Shown: positions 17,856 to 26,207, numbered from the stretch's first letter. The stretch: DNA of 64,000 nt from Kribbella sp. VKM Ac-2569 (GCF_004216905.1 NZ_SGXJ01000003.1:186001-250000), one strand, 5' to 3'. Notes: generated by a model not told the origin, from the sequence alone. A program made the numbers and translations.

Positions 17856-18665
17856 ATGAAGGAACTTGTCGGGCGGGTTGCGCTCGGGGTCGCGAGCTTC
17901 TCCTTCGCGCCCAGGGACCGCTCCGCTGATCTCGCCACGATCCGGGCCGGCATTGCCGCTGGTACGGCGATCCTCGATACCGCGCGCGCGTACGCACACG
18001 TTGATGCGCCGTTGTACGGCGAGGAGCTGGCCGCGGAGGCAGCTCGGGGTACGGGCGTGATCGTTGGAACCAAAGGTGGTCATTCGCGCACCGGCGAGTC
18101 CACGTGGGATGCCGACATCAGCCCGCACCGGATCCGGTCCGACGTCGAGACGAGTCTTCGGGTGTTCGGGCGTGAGCGCCTCGATCTCTACTACCTCCAT
18201 CGCGTCGATCTCGCCGAGCAGCCTGTGGAGGAGGGCGTTTCAGCTCTCGCGGAGCTGCGCGACGAAGGCAAGGTGGCTCGGGTCGGTCTGTCGAACGTCA
18301 GCGTCGCCGACCTCGAGCGGGCGGCTGCGGTCGCGCGTGTCGACGCCGTACAGAATCACCACAGCGCCATCGGACGCGAGTCGCTCGACGTGCTTGCGTG
18401 GTGCGAAGCCAACGAGGTCCCGTTCTTCGCCTACTCGCCCCTTCGGCCCTCGATCGCGGCTCCGTCGCCACAGCTCGCCGCCCTAGCTGCCGACCGTGGT
18501 GTCTCCCTGCAACGCCTGCAACTACGTGCCCTCCTGGCGTCGTCGCCCGTACTGTCCGTCGTCTCCGGCGCGACACGACCGCAAACAGTCCTCGATTCCC
18601 TAGCTGCAGAATCCGAGGCATGGGACGAACCCCTGGCAACCGCCTACGCCGCCGACCTCACCTGA
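17856..18665 (+). CDS. Aldo/keto reductase
   Basis: A 269-residue NADPH-dependent aldo/keto reductase with a TIM barrel. The catalytic aspartate and tyrosine regions (LDTARAYAHVD), the active-site histidine in YYLHRVDL and the cofactor-proximal GLSNVSV segment can be followed in order. It is shorter than the usual 300-330 residues, mostly in loops and the C-terminal cofactor clamp. The ATG has an AGGAGG site 6 bases upstream. It is a single gene between divergent and convergent neighbours; the substrate is unknown. Confidence 0.88.
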   Translation: MKELVGRVALGVASFSFAPRDRSADLATIRAGIAAGTAILDTARAYAHVDAPLYGEELAAEAARGTGVIVGTKGGHSRTGESTWDADISPHRIRSDVETSLRVFGRERLDLYYLHRVDLAEQPVEEGVSALAELRDEGKVARVGLSNVSVADLERAAAVARVDAVQNHHSAIGRESLDVLAWCEANEVPFFAYSPLRPSIAAPSPQLAALAADRGVSLQRLQLRALLASSPVLSVVSGATRPQTVLDSLAAESEAWDEPLATAYAADLT

Positions 18666-18675
18666 TCCCCGCGGC

Positions 18676-18849
18676 TCAGGTTGCTCGAGGTAGTTCGTCC
18701 TCGGGGAGCGGGCGAACGTGCACCCGGGATCCGGAGGCTGCGGCTTGGCGGACGAGTTCGGTGACACCGGCGGCGTCCGTCACGGTCCGGGTCGGTGCAG
18801 CTCGGTCGTGCAATGTGTAGGTCACTTCGTAGAGAGCGGCGGTCTCCAA
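18676..18849 (-). CDS. Small hypothetical protein
   Basis: A reading frame of 57 codons from a TTG at 18849 (or 49 codons from a GTG at 18825), ending at a TGA at 18676. The peptide contains YTLHDRAAPTRTVTDAAG and ends in VRPLPEDELPRAT, a sensible globular composition with strong third-position GC. It lies just downstream of another small minus-strand gene with which it may be cotranscribed. No family is recognised. Its reality rests on composition and position only. Confidence 0.45.
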   Translation of the reverse strand: METAALYEVTYTLHDRAAPTRTVTDAAGVTELVRQAAASGSRVHVRPLPEDELPRAT

Positions 18850-18874
18850 TGTCCCCCCAGACGGTGTCGGTCGT

Positions 18875-19060
18875 TCAGGCGTGCCGGCCGGTGCCCTCCG
18901 GCGGAACGGTGATGCCGTTCTCGAGAGCTTGGCGGAGGAGACTGTCGAGTTCGCCCGAGTAGATGCGCTCGGCGTCGAGGTCTCCGGTGTCCCGGGCAGC
19001 GCGGAGTTGTTCCCGGGCGGAGGTGATCCGCTGGTTCAGTTCCGCGGTGTACGTGTCCAT
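18875..19060 (-). CDS. Small conserved actinobacterial-type hypothetical protein
   Basis: A 61-residue acidic helical protein (MDTYTAELNQRITSAREQLR onwards) predicted to be two helices of a coiled coil. The ATG at 19060 is preferred to one at 19081 because it follows a TAGGACC site and begins the conserved-looking part. It is divergent from the ArsR-type regulator, sharing an 89-base promoter region with it. Function unknown; a small regulatory or chaperone-like role is possible. Confidence 0.55.
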   Translation of the reverse strand: MDTYTAELNQRITSAREQLRAARDTGDLDAERIYSGELDSLLRQALENGITVPPEGTGRHA

Positions 19061-19099
19061 GGTGGGTCCTACTGTATGCACGAGTTGCAGAACTCTTCA

Positions 19100-19117
19100 A
19101 TTCGTGATCGCATGAAT
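19100..19117. promoter_or_regulatory. Candidate ArsR-family operator
   Basis: An imperfect inverted repeat, ATTCGTG-ATCG-CATGAAT (6 of 7 pairs match), in the short region between the small minus-strand gene and the ArsR-type regulator. Size and AT-rich arms fit an ArsR/SmtB operator. Assignment to this regulator is by position only. Confidence 0.4.
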
Positions 19118-19149
19118 ATTGCAAACATGAAGCGAGTGGAGGGCGGAGG

Positions 19150-19479
19150 ATGACGACACCGCTGCACCAGTTGAAGGCGGAGTTCTTCAAGACACTGGGG
19201 CATCCGGCGCGTATCCGCGTCCTGGAGTTGTTGAGCGAACGTGAGATGGCGGTCAGCGAACTCCTGCCGGAGGTCCGCCTCGAGGCCTCGAACCTGTCCC
19301 AGCAGCTCGCAGTACTGCGTCGGGCCGGCCTCGTGACGACCCGCCGCGAGGGTTCGCAGGTGTACTACGCGTTGACGAGTCCGCAGGTGGCGGAGCTGCT
19401 CGCGGTAGCCCGGGGCATTCTCACGTCGGTGTTGTCGGACCAGGTGGAGCTGCTGGACGGTTTGCGGGCGGACCGGTGA
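19150..19479 (+). CDS. ArsR/SmtB-family transcriptional regulator
   Basis: A 109-residue winged-helix repressor: KTLGHPARIRVLELLSE, the recognition helix region EASNLSQQLAVLRRAGLV and the wing TTRREGSQVYYAL are the standard order. There is no obvious cysteine metal site, so it may sense redox state or a non-metal ligand. The stop overlaps the start of the small membrane protein gene by 4 bases. An AGGGCGGAGG site precedes the ATG. Confidence 0.9.
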   Translation: MTTPLHQLKAEFFKTLGHPARIRVLELLSEREMAVSELLPEVRLEASNLSQQLAVLRRAGLVTTRREGSQVYYALTSPQVAELLAVARGILTSVLSDQVELLDGLRADR

Positions 19480-19763
19480 CCCGGCGCCGGCCCCGCCCGA
19501 TGAAGATCGAGACCGTTCAGAAGTGGGTCGCCTCGGTCATCCTGTTCCATGTCGGCAGCGTTCCGACGGTGTCGCTCGCTGTCTACAGCATCGGTTTCAC
19601 GGATACCGAGCGCGGTCGCGGGATCGGTCTGTGGCTCATGTCGGGGGTGATCGGCCTGCTGACGGTCGTCGGCATGCGCCTCATCCACCAGCGCACACCC
19701 TTCTCGCCGTGGCTCGTCCTCGGCATCCTCCCGACCGTAGTCACCGGCTTCTACATCTTCTGA
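19476..19763 (+). CDS. Small integral membrane protein
   Basis: A 95-residue protein with an arginine-rich N-terminus and three hydrophobic segments (around residues 18-38, 50-68 and 78-95). It is coupled by a 4-base overlap to the ArsR-type gene and is therefore probably its regulated partner. I do not recognise a named family, and no transport motif is visible. Confidence 0.65.
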   Translation: MTRRRPRPMKIETVQKWVASVILFHVGSVPTVSLAVYSIGFTDTERGRGIGLWLMSGVIGLLTVVGMRLIHQRTPFSPWLVLGILPTVVTGFYIF

Positions 19764-19792
19764 CCTCCGGAACCCGCCAACCGGCGCGACGG

Positions 19793-20596
19793 TCAGTTGT
19801 GGAGTTGGGCGGCGTGGTTCGGGACCTGGGTTTGCATGTCGCGGGGTGGGCGTTCGTAGCCTTTGGACGGTGGGCGGGGTGGGAGTTCGAGGGGTGGTCG
19901 CTGGACCTGGTGGTACGGGATGCTGGACAGCAGGTGCGCGATCATGTTGATCCGGGCCGAGCGTTTGTCTTCGCTCTCGACGACATGCCAGGGCGCCTCG
20001 GGGATGTCGGTGTGGACGAACATCTCGTCCTTCGCGCGGGAGTAGTCCTCCCAGCGGGTGATCGACTCCAGGTCCATCGGCGACAGCTTCCAGCGGCGCA
20101 TCGGGTCCTCGAGGCGGCTGCGGAAGCGGTTCTGCTGCTCGCTGTCGCTGACCGAGAACCAGTATTTGCGTAGCAGTACGCCGTCCTCGACGAGCAGCCG
20201 TTCGAAGATCGGGCACTGGTGCAGGAAGCGTGCGTACTCCTGGTTGGTGCAGTACCCCATCACGCGTTCGACGCCGGCGCGGTTGTACCAGCTGCGGTCG
20301 AACAGGACGATCTCACCGGCGGCCGGCAGGTGTTCGACGTACCGCTGGAAGTACCACTGTGTCCGCTCGCGCTCCGTCGGCGCGGGCAGGGCCGCGATCC
20401 GGGCGACGCGCGGATTGAGGTACTCCGTGACGCGTTTGATCGTGCTGCCCTTGCCGGCGGCGTCGCGGCCCTCGAAGATCACCACGACCCGGGTCTTCTC
20501 GACCCGTACCCATTCCTGCAGCTTCACCAGCTCGGCCTGCAGCCGCAACAGCTCCCGCTCGTAGCGCTTCTTCGGCAATCGCTTCGTGTCACCCAT
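19793..20596 (-). CDS. ppk2: Polyphosphate kinase 2
   Basis: A 267-residue PPK2-family kinase, which transfers phosphate between polyphosphate and nucleotides. Walker A is FEGRDAAGKGST, the Walker B/lid region is DRSWYNRAGVERVMGY, and the downstream WKLSPMD segment is typical. The ATG at 20596 starts the conserved MGDTKRLPKKRYE N-terminus; an ATG six codons earlier is also possible. It is divergent from the nitroreductase gene. Polyphosphate use fits the stress and dormancy theme of the neighbourhood. Confidence 0.92.
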   Translation of the reverse strand: MGDTKRLPKKRYERELLRLQAELVKLQEWVRVEKTRVVVIFEGRDAAGKGSTIKRVTEYLNPRVARIAALPAPTERERTQWYFQRYVEHLPAAGEIVLFDRSWYNRAGVERVMGYCTNQEYARFLHQCPIFERLLVEDGVLLRKYWFSVSDSEQQNRFRSRLEDPMRRWKLSPMDLESITRWEDYSRAKDEMFVHTDIPEAPWHVVESEDKRSARINMIAHLLSSIPYHQVQRPPLELPPRPPSKGYERPPRDMQTQVPNHAAQLHN

Positions 20597-20697
20597 CCCA
20601 GAACGATGCCGCATCCGTCGCCAAGAACACAGCGGTCACGCCGCGGACGGGTCTTTCGCCTCTACAGATGCCGGAGCACCAGGCTTCCACTGAGGGT

Positions 20698-21663
20698 ATG
20701 ACGAGACCAGGAGTTCCCTTGGCTGACCGGCAGGCGTTGCTGCGTGCGGCGGTGCTGGCTCCGTCGATTCACAACACGCAGCCGTGGCGGTTCCGGTTCG
20801 TGGGGCGGACGGTGCAGGTGTTCCGGGTTCGTGAGCGGGAGTTGCCGGCCGAGGATCCGTCGCGGCGGATGTTGTTCGTGTCGCTGGGGGCGGCGATCTT
20901 CAATCTGAGGGTGGCGGCTGCGGCGCGGGGGATGGGTTCGGAGGTGCGCTATCTCGTGGACCAGCAGTTGCCGGATCTGGTGGCGGTGGTGGAGTTGGGC
21001 GATTCGCCGGGTGAGCCGTTGGCCGGGCTGGCGCCGTACTTGACCAAGCGCCGGACGAACCGGGAGCCGTTCACCGATGAGCGGCTGGCTGCGCAGGTCC
21101 GCGCCGAGCTCGATCTGTGTGCGCGGGTCGAGGGTGCGGTGTTGCAGTGGGTCGAGAAGCCGTCGCGGCGGTGGTGGTTGCAGATGGCTACGAATGATGC
21201 GGTGGCGGCGGATGACGAGGATGTGGCTCGGACGGCGGAGCGGCGGCGTTGGGTTGGTGGGGAGCGGGGAAGCGACGGGGTGCCCTCCAGTGCTCTGGGT
21301 TCGCGAGTCGCGGGTGGGAATCCGGTGGTGCGTGATCTGGCGGCGACGGTTGCGGATGCGGTGCGTCCGGTGGCGGAGTTCGAGCGGGAGCCGCAGCTAG
21401 CGGTGCTAGCGACCCGGTACGACGGGCCGATCGAGTGGTTGCGGGCGGGGCAGGCGTTGGAGCATGTGCTGCTGGAGGCCACCGCCCGTGGGTTGTCGAC
21501 CTCGTTGCTCAATCAGGCGATCGAGCATGAAGAACTCCGGGTGCAGATCAATGATCCGCTGGGTTCGTGGCAGCGTCCGCAGGCGGTGATCCGGTTCGGT
21601 TACGGCCCGACGGTGCCGCCGACGCCGCGGCGCGCTGTCGAGGATGTTGAGGAGGAGAGATGA
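20698..21663 (+). CDS. Acg-like nitroreductase-family protein
   Basis: A 321-residue protein related to Acg of Mycobacterium tuberculosis, a nitroreductase-fold flavoprotein of the DosR regulon thought to sequester FMN. The opening LAPSIHNTQPWRFRF is the typical FMN-binding N-terminus, RRTNREPF lies mid-protein, and the C-terminal VIRFGYGPTVPPTPRRAVEDV closes the fold. The ATG at 20698 is chosen over 20668. It overlaps the next gene by 4 bases. The hypoxia/dormancy link is known for the family; its DevR control here is inferred from the neighbours. Confidence 0.85.
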   Translation: MTRPGVPLADRQALLRAAVLAPSIHNTQPWRFRFVGRTVQVFRVRERELPAEDPSRRMLFVSLGAAIFNLRVAAAARGMGSEVRYLVDQQLPDLVAVVELGDSPGEPLAGLAPYLTKRRTNREPFTDERLAAQVRAELDLCARVEGAVLQWVEKPSRRWWLQMATNDAVAADDEDVARTAERRRWVGGERGSDGVPSSALGSRVAGGNPVVRDLAATVADAVRPVAEFEREPQLAVLATRYDGPIEWLRAGQALEHVLLEATARGLSTSLLNQAIEHEELRVQINDPLGSWQRPQAVIRFGYGPTVPPTPRRAVEDVEEER

Positions 21664-22229
21664 ACGTCGAGTACGTCGTACGGCTGACCGGTGATCTGGA
21701 ACTGGCACCGAAGAGGGGCAAGGCGGATGTGGATCCGGAGCAGGTCGGTGTGAAGGCAGCTCGGTTGGCTGAGTTGGCGCGTGAAGGAGTCCGCGTCGCC
21801 GAGGGGTTCGCCGTGACTGCTGCGGCGTACCGCGAGTTCGTCCATGAGGCGGGGCTCAAGCCGACGATCGCCGAGGAGATCCGGAGACTCCACGCCGGCC
21901 GCGACTTGGTCGTGGTGGCGGCGGACATCCGTTCGGCCTTTCGAGATGCGCCGCTGCCCCTGAGAGTGGTCGACGAGATCCTGGATGCGTACCAGGACCT
22001 GGGTGGTGACGGTACGGAGGTCGCAGTCCGCTGCAGCCCGATGACGTCCGCGGACGTGGTGCCGGACGAGGTCTTCCTGCATCTCACCACAGGTCACGAC
22101 GTACTCGCGGCCTGCCGGCGGTGCTTCGCGTCGCTGTACGGGGCCGTTGCCGTCGGCAAGCGGGAGGCGGAGGGGATCGACCACCTGAAGGTCATGATGC
22201 CGGTGACCGTGCAGCGGGGGACCGTATGA
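21660..22229 (+). CDS. PEP synthase/PPDK N-terminal ATP-binding half-domain
   Basis: A 189-residue protein matching only the first part of the pyruvate phosphate dikinase/PEP synthase ATP-binding domain: GVKAARLAELAREGVRVAEGFAVT at the start and the ACRRCFASLYGAVAVGKREAEG and VMMPVTVQRG segments near the end. The rest of the ATP-binding domain, the phosphohistidine domain and the PEP-binding barrel are missing. It is translationally coupled to the Acg-like gene. It could be a decayed remnant or a small regulatory form; the intact frame, good coding bias and coupling argue against decay. Confidence 0.75.
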   Translation: MNVEYVVRLTGDLELAPKRGKADVDPEQVGVKAARLAELAREGVRVAEGFAVTAAAYREFVHEAGLKPTIAEEIRRLHAGRDLVVVAADIRSAFRDAPLPLRVVDEILDAYQDLGGDGTEVAVRCSPMTSADVVPDEVFLHLTTGHDVLAACRRCFASLYGAVAVGKREAEGIDHLKVMMPVTVQRGTV

Positions 22230-23073
22230 CGGCGACCGGGCAGTGTGAGTGGTAGAGCAGGCCGCGGGCTACGGAGCCCATGCGTAATTCGGAGAACGCC
22301 GTACGGCCTTGGCCGCCGACCACCACGAGGTCGGCGTCGTGGGACTCGCGGGCCAGGACGAGGACGGGGTGGTCGGCGACGCCGCGGTGCTGGACGGCGA
22401 CGTCCGGGTACTTGGCGGTCCAGCCTTCGAGGGTGTGTATGAGCAGTTCGTCGGCGGTGTCGATCCACGGTTGCCGCGCCGGGTCGAGCCAGTTGTTGGG
22501 GTCCGGGTAGGTCTGGCGGACCTCGATCGCGTGCACGCAGAGGAGCTCCGCGCCGGTCGCCGCGGCCAGTTCGAAGGCGAACCGGAGCGCGTCCTGACCC
22601 TCCACCGAGCCGTCGACTCCGGCGACGATCCGCTGGTGTGCGGGCGTCGCGGGGTCCCAGGTGTCGGGGACGACGATCAGCGGGACCTTCGTGGCGAGCG
22701 CCGTACAGACCTGGGAAGTAGAGCCGAGGACGAGTTCGGCGAAGCCGCCCATGCCGCGCCGGCCTACGACCAGGGCGCGGGACCGCTCGGACAGCTTGAG
22801 GAGAACCTGTGCTGGGTGCCCGTGCCGGACGTCGAGCGATGCATCCCGGAACCCCAGCTGGCTGAGCTCTTGGAGGGCGTCGTCGAGGACTTCGCTGCCG
22901 TCGTCGGCGCCGATGGGCGGCGGGCCGCCGCCGATGTCGCGTTCGTCGTCGAGGACGTAGACGGCGTGGAGCGGTGCCTGGTGCAGTTCGGCGTACGCCG
23001 TTGCCCAGGTCAGCGCGATGAGACCGTCGCGGGATCCGTCGATTCCCACCAGTACGGGCAGTTCTGCCGACAT
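22192..23073 (-). CDS. Tandem universal stress protein
   Basis: A 293-residue protein with two universal-stress-protein domains. Both keep the ATP-binding glycine pattern (VVGRRGMGGFAELVLGSTS in the first, VVGGQGRTAFSELRMGSVA in the second). The frame is open far upstream, but the ATG at 23073 with a GGGAGG site is the natural start. It is divergent from the DoxX gene and its 3' end overlaps the convergent PEP-synthase half-domain gene by 38 bases. Such proteins belong to the DosR regulon in mycobacteria. Confidence 0.9.
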   Translation of the reverse strand: MSAELPVLVGIDGSRDGLIALTWATAYAELHQAPLHAVYVLDDERDIGGGPPPIGADDGSEVLDDALQELSQLGFRDASLDVRHGHPAQVLLKLSERSRALVVGRRGMGGFAELVLGSTSQVCTALATKVPLIVVPDTWDPATPAHQRIVAGVDGSVEGQDALRFAFELAAATGAELLCVHAIEVRQTYPDPNNWLDPARQPWIDTADELLIHTLEGWTAKYPDVAVQHRGVADHPVLVLARESHDADLVVVGGQGRTAFSELRMGSVARGLLYHSHCPVAVIRSPAARSPAS

Positions 23074-23274
23074 GGCGCCTCCCAGGCTTGTCGTCCTGTG
23101 GATCCAGTCAAGTCGGTCCGGGGGAGGTACGGCAGGACGGAAGGTCCCGAAGGTGAGCACCGAAGGTCCTGTGCGGCAGACGTCCCGGGACAGGTGGGTC
23201 GTTCGACTCTGCCGGATGTCGCTGCGGAATCGGACGATCGAGATGTCAAAGAAGTCAAGGGAAAGGACGACATC
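23074..23274. promoter_or_regulatory. Divergent promoter region with GAAGGT direct repeats and a GTCCCGGGAC palindrome
   Basis: The 201 bases between the USP gene and the DoxX gene hold three GAAGGT direct repeats (23140-23145, 23149-23154, 23162-23167) and a perfect 10-base palindrome GTCCCGGGAC (23182-23191). DosR/DevR boxes are built from GGGAC and GTCCC half-sites, but here the half-sites abut in the inverse order, so this is not a canonical DevR box. Binding by the nearby DevR-like regulator is possible but unproven. Confidence 0.4.
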
Positions 23275-23829
23275 ATGACCACCACCTCGCACCGGCGCGA
23301 TCTGCAGGCTCCCGCGATGGAGCCCGTTCGGCACACGATGATCACCACTGCGGCCGGGCGTGCGCTCGCCGTACTGCGGATTGTTCTCGGGCTCTCGTTC
23401 TTGTGGGCGTTCGTCGACAAGGTGTTCGGGCTCGGCTACGCGACTCCGTCCGGTAAGGGCTGGATCGACGGCGGCGACCCGACTGCCGGATTCCTGGGCA
23501 AGGGGACCAGCGGCCCGATGGCGGACTTCTACCGGTCGTTGGTCGGTGACTGGTGGGTTACGCCGTTGTTCATGATCGGTCTGGCCGGCATCGGTCTCGC
23601 GTTGACGCTCGGGATCGGGATGCGGATCGCGGCGGTCAGCGGCGCGTTGCTGTACCTGCTGATGTGGTCGGCGAACCTTCCGCCGGAGAACAACCCTGTG
23701 CTGGACGATCACATCGTCGGCGCTGTCACGGTCGTGGTCCTGGCGCTGGTTGCTGCGGGCAACGTGTGGGGTCTCGGCAAGTGGTGGAGCAGCCAGGACT
23801 TCGTCCGCAAGTACCCGTGGATGCGGTGA
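23275..23829 (+). CDS. DoxX-family membrane protein
   Basis: A 184-residue protein with four hydrophobic helices in the DoxX arrangement (ALAVLRIVLGLSFLWAFVDK at the first helix, then three helices with a long first extracytoplasmic loop). DoxX-like proteins act in membrane redox complexes. The true start is the ATG at 23275, with a GAAAGGA site; the much longer open frame upstream is antisense to a USP gene. It heads a rightward run with two USP genes and a flavodoxin. Confidence 0.85.
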   Translation: MTTTSHRRDLQAPAMEPVRHTMITTAAGRALAVLRIVLGLSFLWAFVDKVFGLGYATPSGKGWIDGGDPTAGFLGKGTSGPMADFYRSLVGDWWVTPLFMIGLAGIGLALTLGIGMRIAAVSGALLYLLMWSANLPPENNPVLDDHIVGAVTVVVLALVAAGNVWGLGKWWSSQDFVRKYPWMR

Positions 23830-23834
23830 GCTCG

Positions 23835-24695
23835 ATGGGAACCAAACCGGTCATCCACGTGGGAGTCGACGGCGCCTGGCGTGACACCGGTGCCCTGGAG
23901 TGGGCCTTGCAGGAGTCGTTGCTCCGGCAGGAGCCCCTCCAGGTGGTGCACGTGATCGACGAGAAGCTCCGCGACGTCTCGGTGTGGGAACCTGACGCCA
24001 TCGACGACGCCGCGACCGATCTCGTCAACGACGTACAGAAGTATCTGGACGAGAGCCCAGGCCTGCTCGAGCACGAGGCCGAGTTGGTGGTCGGCCAGCC
24101 GGCCCGGACGCTGAACACGGTTGCTGCGGACAGTCGGATGCTGGTCGTCGGACGCCGCGGACTGGGAACATTCAAGCGATTGCTGGTCGGCTCAACCTCG
24201 GAAGCTGTCGTGGCCCACGCGACAGTCCCGGTCGTGATCGTGCCGGAGCACTGGAAGCCGTCCGATCAGGCCGGGCCGGTGATCGTCGCCCTGGACGAGG
24301 ACGAGAGTCCATCCGTGCTGGAGTTCGCGATCGCCGCGGCGGCTGAGAGGAAGGTGCCGGTCAAGATCCTCCATGTCTGGGACCTGCCGGCGGTCTTCGG
24401 CTGGGACGAGATGAACACCGGCGGCATCAGTGCCGAGTGGGCCGAGAACGCCCAGCAGTACTGCGAGAACGTCGCGGCCGAATGGCGGCAGAAGTACCCC
24501 GACGTTGCGATCCAGGTCGACGTACGGCGAGGTCACGTCGTCGACGGTGTCGTCACGGCCGCCGAGCAGTCCGATGCCCAGCTCCTGGTCGTCGGCACCC
24601 ATCACCACAACCGGCTGGCGTCCATCCTTCTCGGCTCGGTGACCCGTGGCGTACTGCACCACGCGGGCTGCCCGTTGGCCGTCGTACCTGCTTGA
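23835..24695 (+). CDS. Tandem universal stress protein
   Basis: A 286-residue two-domain universal stress protein. The first domain has the full ATP-binding pattern VVGRRGLGTFKRLLVGSTSEA; the second reads VVGTHHHNRLASILLGSV, keeping the closing glycine-serine but not the first glycines. It follows the DoxX gene by 5 bases, so the two are in one operon. The start is the ATG at 23835; the earlier part of the frame lies inside the DoxX gene. Confidence 0.9.
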   Translation: MGTKPVIHVGVDGAWRDTGALEWALQESLLRQEPLQVVHVIDEKLRDVSVWEPDAIDDAATDLVNDVQKYLDESPGLLEHEAELVVGQPARTLNTVAADSRMLVVGRRGLGTFKRLLVGSTSEAVVAHATVPVVIVPEHWKPSDQAGPVIVALDEDESPSVLEFAIAAAAERKVPVKILHVWDLPAVFGWDEMNTGGISAEWAENAQQYCENVAAEWRQKYPDVAIQVDVRRGHVVDGVVTAAEQSDAQLLVVGTHHHNRLASILLGSVTRGVLHHAGCPLAVVPA

Positions 24696-24711
24696 GCTTG
24701 GAGTGAGACAG

Positions 24712-25602
24712 ATGAGTGACTGGAACCGCACCGGGCCTGTCGTGGTCGAGGTGGACGGGACTGCGGAGAACCTTCGGGTGGTGGACTATGCGTCCGCCGA
24801 GGCATTGCGGGTAGGCGCGGAGTTGGTGCTGGTGGCGCCGTATTCTGCGCACGGTTCTTTCACGCCGAGCTCGCCGGCCGAGGTGGCGGACGCCGCTCTG
24901 CGGTCTGCGGTGGCGCATTTTCGGCATCGTGACGGGTACGCGACGGAGCTGGTCGCGGTCGCGGAGGAGGGGTCGCGATTGCGGGTGCTGGCTCATGCGG
25001 CGCGGTCGGCGCGGATGTTGGTCGTTGCGCGGTCGCGGAGTCGTGGTCCGCAGCGGCTGGTGCATACGCAGACGAATCTGCGGCTGGCGGCGCGGGCGGG
25101 GTGCCCGATGATTGTGGTGCCGCTGTCGTGGAAACCGTCGCTGCTCGACCGGAAGGTTGCCGTGGGCATTGATGGTACGGCGTTGTCGGCGGAGGCGCTG
25201 GAGTTTGCCTTCGGTACTGCGGCGGGGCGTGAGGGTGACCTGATCGTCGTGCATGCGGGGCTGCCGGCGGAGCGTCCGTTCGCGGATGAGGATCCGGAGT
25301 GTTCGTGGATCAGCCGGGCGGACTACCTGTTGTCGGAGACGCTGGCGCCTTGGACGAGTCGGTTCCCGGACGTGAAGATCACGCGGTTCCTGAGCAGCCG
25401 GCCGCCGTCCGCGGCGCTGGTGCATGAGAGCGCTGACGTCGGGCTGGTCGTCGTCGGCGCACATAGCGGTCCGTTGGCGATCGATCCGGTCGCGCGGCGG
25501 TCGGTGGCGGCGATGACGTGCCCGGTCGCGATCGTGCCGCACCACCTGACGGATGCCGAATACGCAGTGGACCGTCGTACCGAGTCATTGCTGCAGAGGT
25601 GA
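24712..25602 (+). CDS. Universal stress protein with degenerate nucleotide-binding loops
   Basis: A 296-residue tandem universal stress protein. In both domains the loop that binds ATP in other members has lost its glycines (VVARSRSRGPQRLVHTQT and VVGAHSGPLAIDPVARRS), so it is probably a non-ATP-binding member. It lies 16 bases after the preceding USP gene and 5 bases before the flavodoxin gene. The ATG at 24712 is chosen; the upstream extension of the frame lies within the previous gene. Confidence 0.82.
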   Translation: MSDWNRTGPVVVEVDGTAENLRVVDYASAEALRVGAELVLVAPYSAHGSFTPSSPAEVADAALRSAVAHFRHRDGYATELVAVAEEGSRLRVLAHAARSARMLVVARSRSRGPQRLVHTQTNLRLAARAGCPMIVVPLSWKPSLLDRKVAVGIDGTALSAEALEFAFGTAAGREGDLIVVHAGLPAERPFADEDPECSWISRADYLLSETLAPWTSRFPDVKITRFLSSRPPSAALVHESADVGLVVVGAHSGPLAIDPVARRSVAAMTCPVAIVPHHLTDAEYAVDRRTESLLQR

Positions 25603-25607
25603 GGGTC

Positions 25608-26150
25608 ATGTCCGAGAATGCACTGATCGTGTACGAGTCGATGTTCGGCAACACCGAACGGATCGCGCGGGCGGTCCGGGACGGGCTGCGGGCGTACCTT
25701 CCGGCCGAGACTGTGCCGGTGAACCAGGCGCCTGATGTGGTGCCTGCCGACGTACGGCTGCTGGTGGTCGGGGGGCCGACGCACGCGTTCTCGATGAGTC
25801 GGCTGTCGACCCGGCAGGACGCATGGAAGCAAGGCGGTTTGGTGACGCCTGTCGAGGTCGGTATCCGTGAGTGGTTGGCTGCGATGAAACAGCCGGCGGG
25901 AGATCAGGTGAAGAGGCTGCAGGTCACGACCTTCGACACCCGGATCGCCAGGGTACGGCGGTTGCCGGGGTCGGCGGCGCGGTCGGCGGCGAAGCTGCTG
26001 CGCCGGAGGGGGTACCAGATGCTCACGACGTCCGAGAGCTTCTTCGTGAACGAGACGACCGGTCCCATCCGCGACGTCGAGATCGAGCGAGCGGAGCGCT
26101 GGGGCGCGGAGCTCGGCCGTCTGCTGACCGGGTCCGCGAAAGTCGCCTGA
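25608..26150 (+). CDS. Flavodoxin family protein
   Basis: A 180-residue FMN-binding flavodoxin. The phosphate-binding loop YESMFGNTERIARAV is at the N-terminus and the second FMN loop lies around VVGGPTHAFSMSR. It would act as a cytoplasmic one- or two-electron carrier, perhaps for the DoxX or nitroreductase-like neighbours. It ends the operon that begins with DoxX, 57 bases before the DevR-like regulator. The ATG at 25608 follows GTGAGGG. Confidence 0.88.
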   Translation: MSENALIVYESMFGNTERIARAVRDGLRAYLPAETVPVNQAPDVVPADVRLLVVGGPTHAFSMSRLSTRQDAWKQGGLVTPVEVGIREWLAAMKQPAGDQVKRLQVTTFDTRIARVRRLPGSAARSAAKLLRRRGYQMLTTSESFFVNETTGPIRDVEIERAERWGAELGRLLTGSAKVA

Positions 26151-26207
26151 CCCTGGTGGGTAGCGTGGTGGCGAGGGATGCTGGGGTGGGGCGTGGGAGG
26201 GAGTTCG

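Noticed and set aside
23182..23191. GTCCCGGGAC as a canonical DosR box
   Set aside because: The DosR consensus has GGGAC first and GTCCC second with a 4-base AT-rich centre; here the order is reversed and there is no centre.
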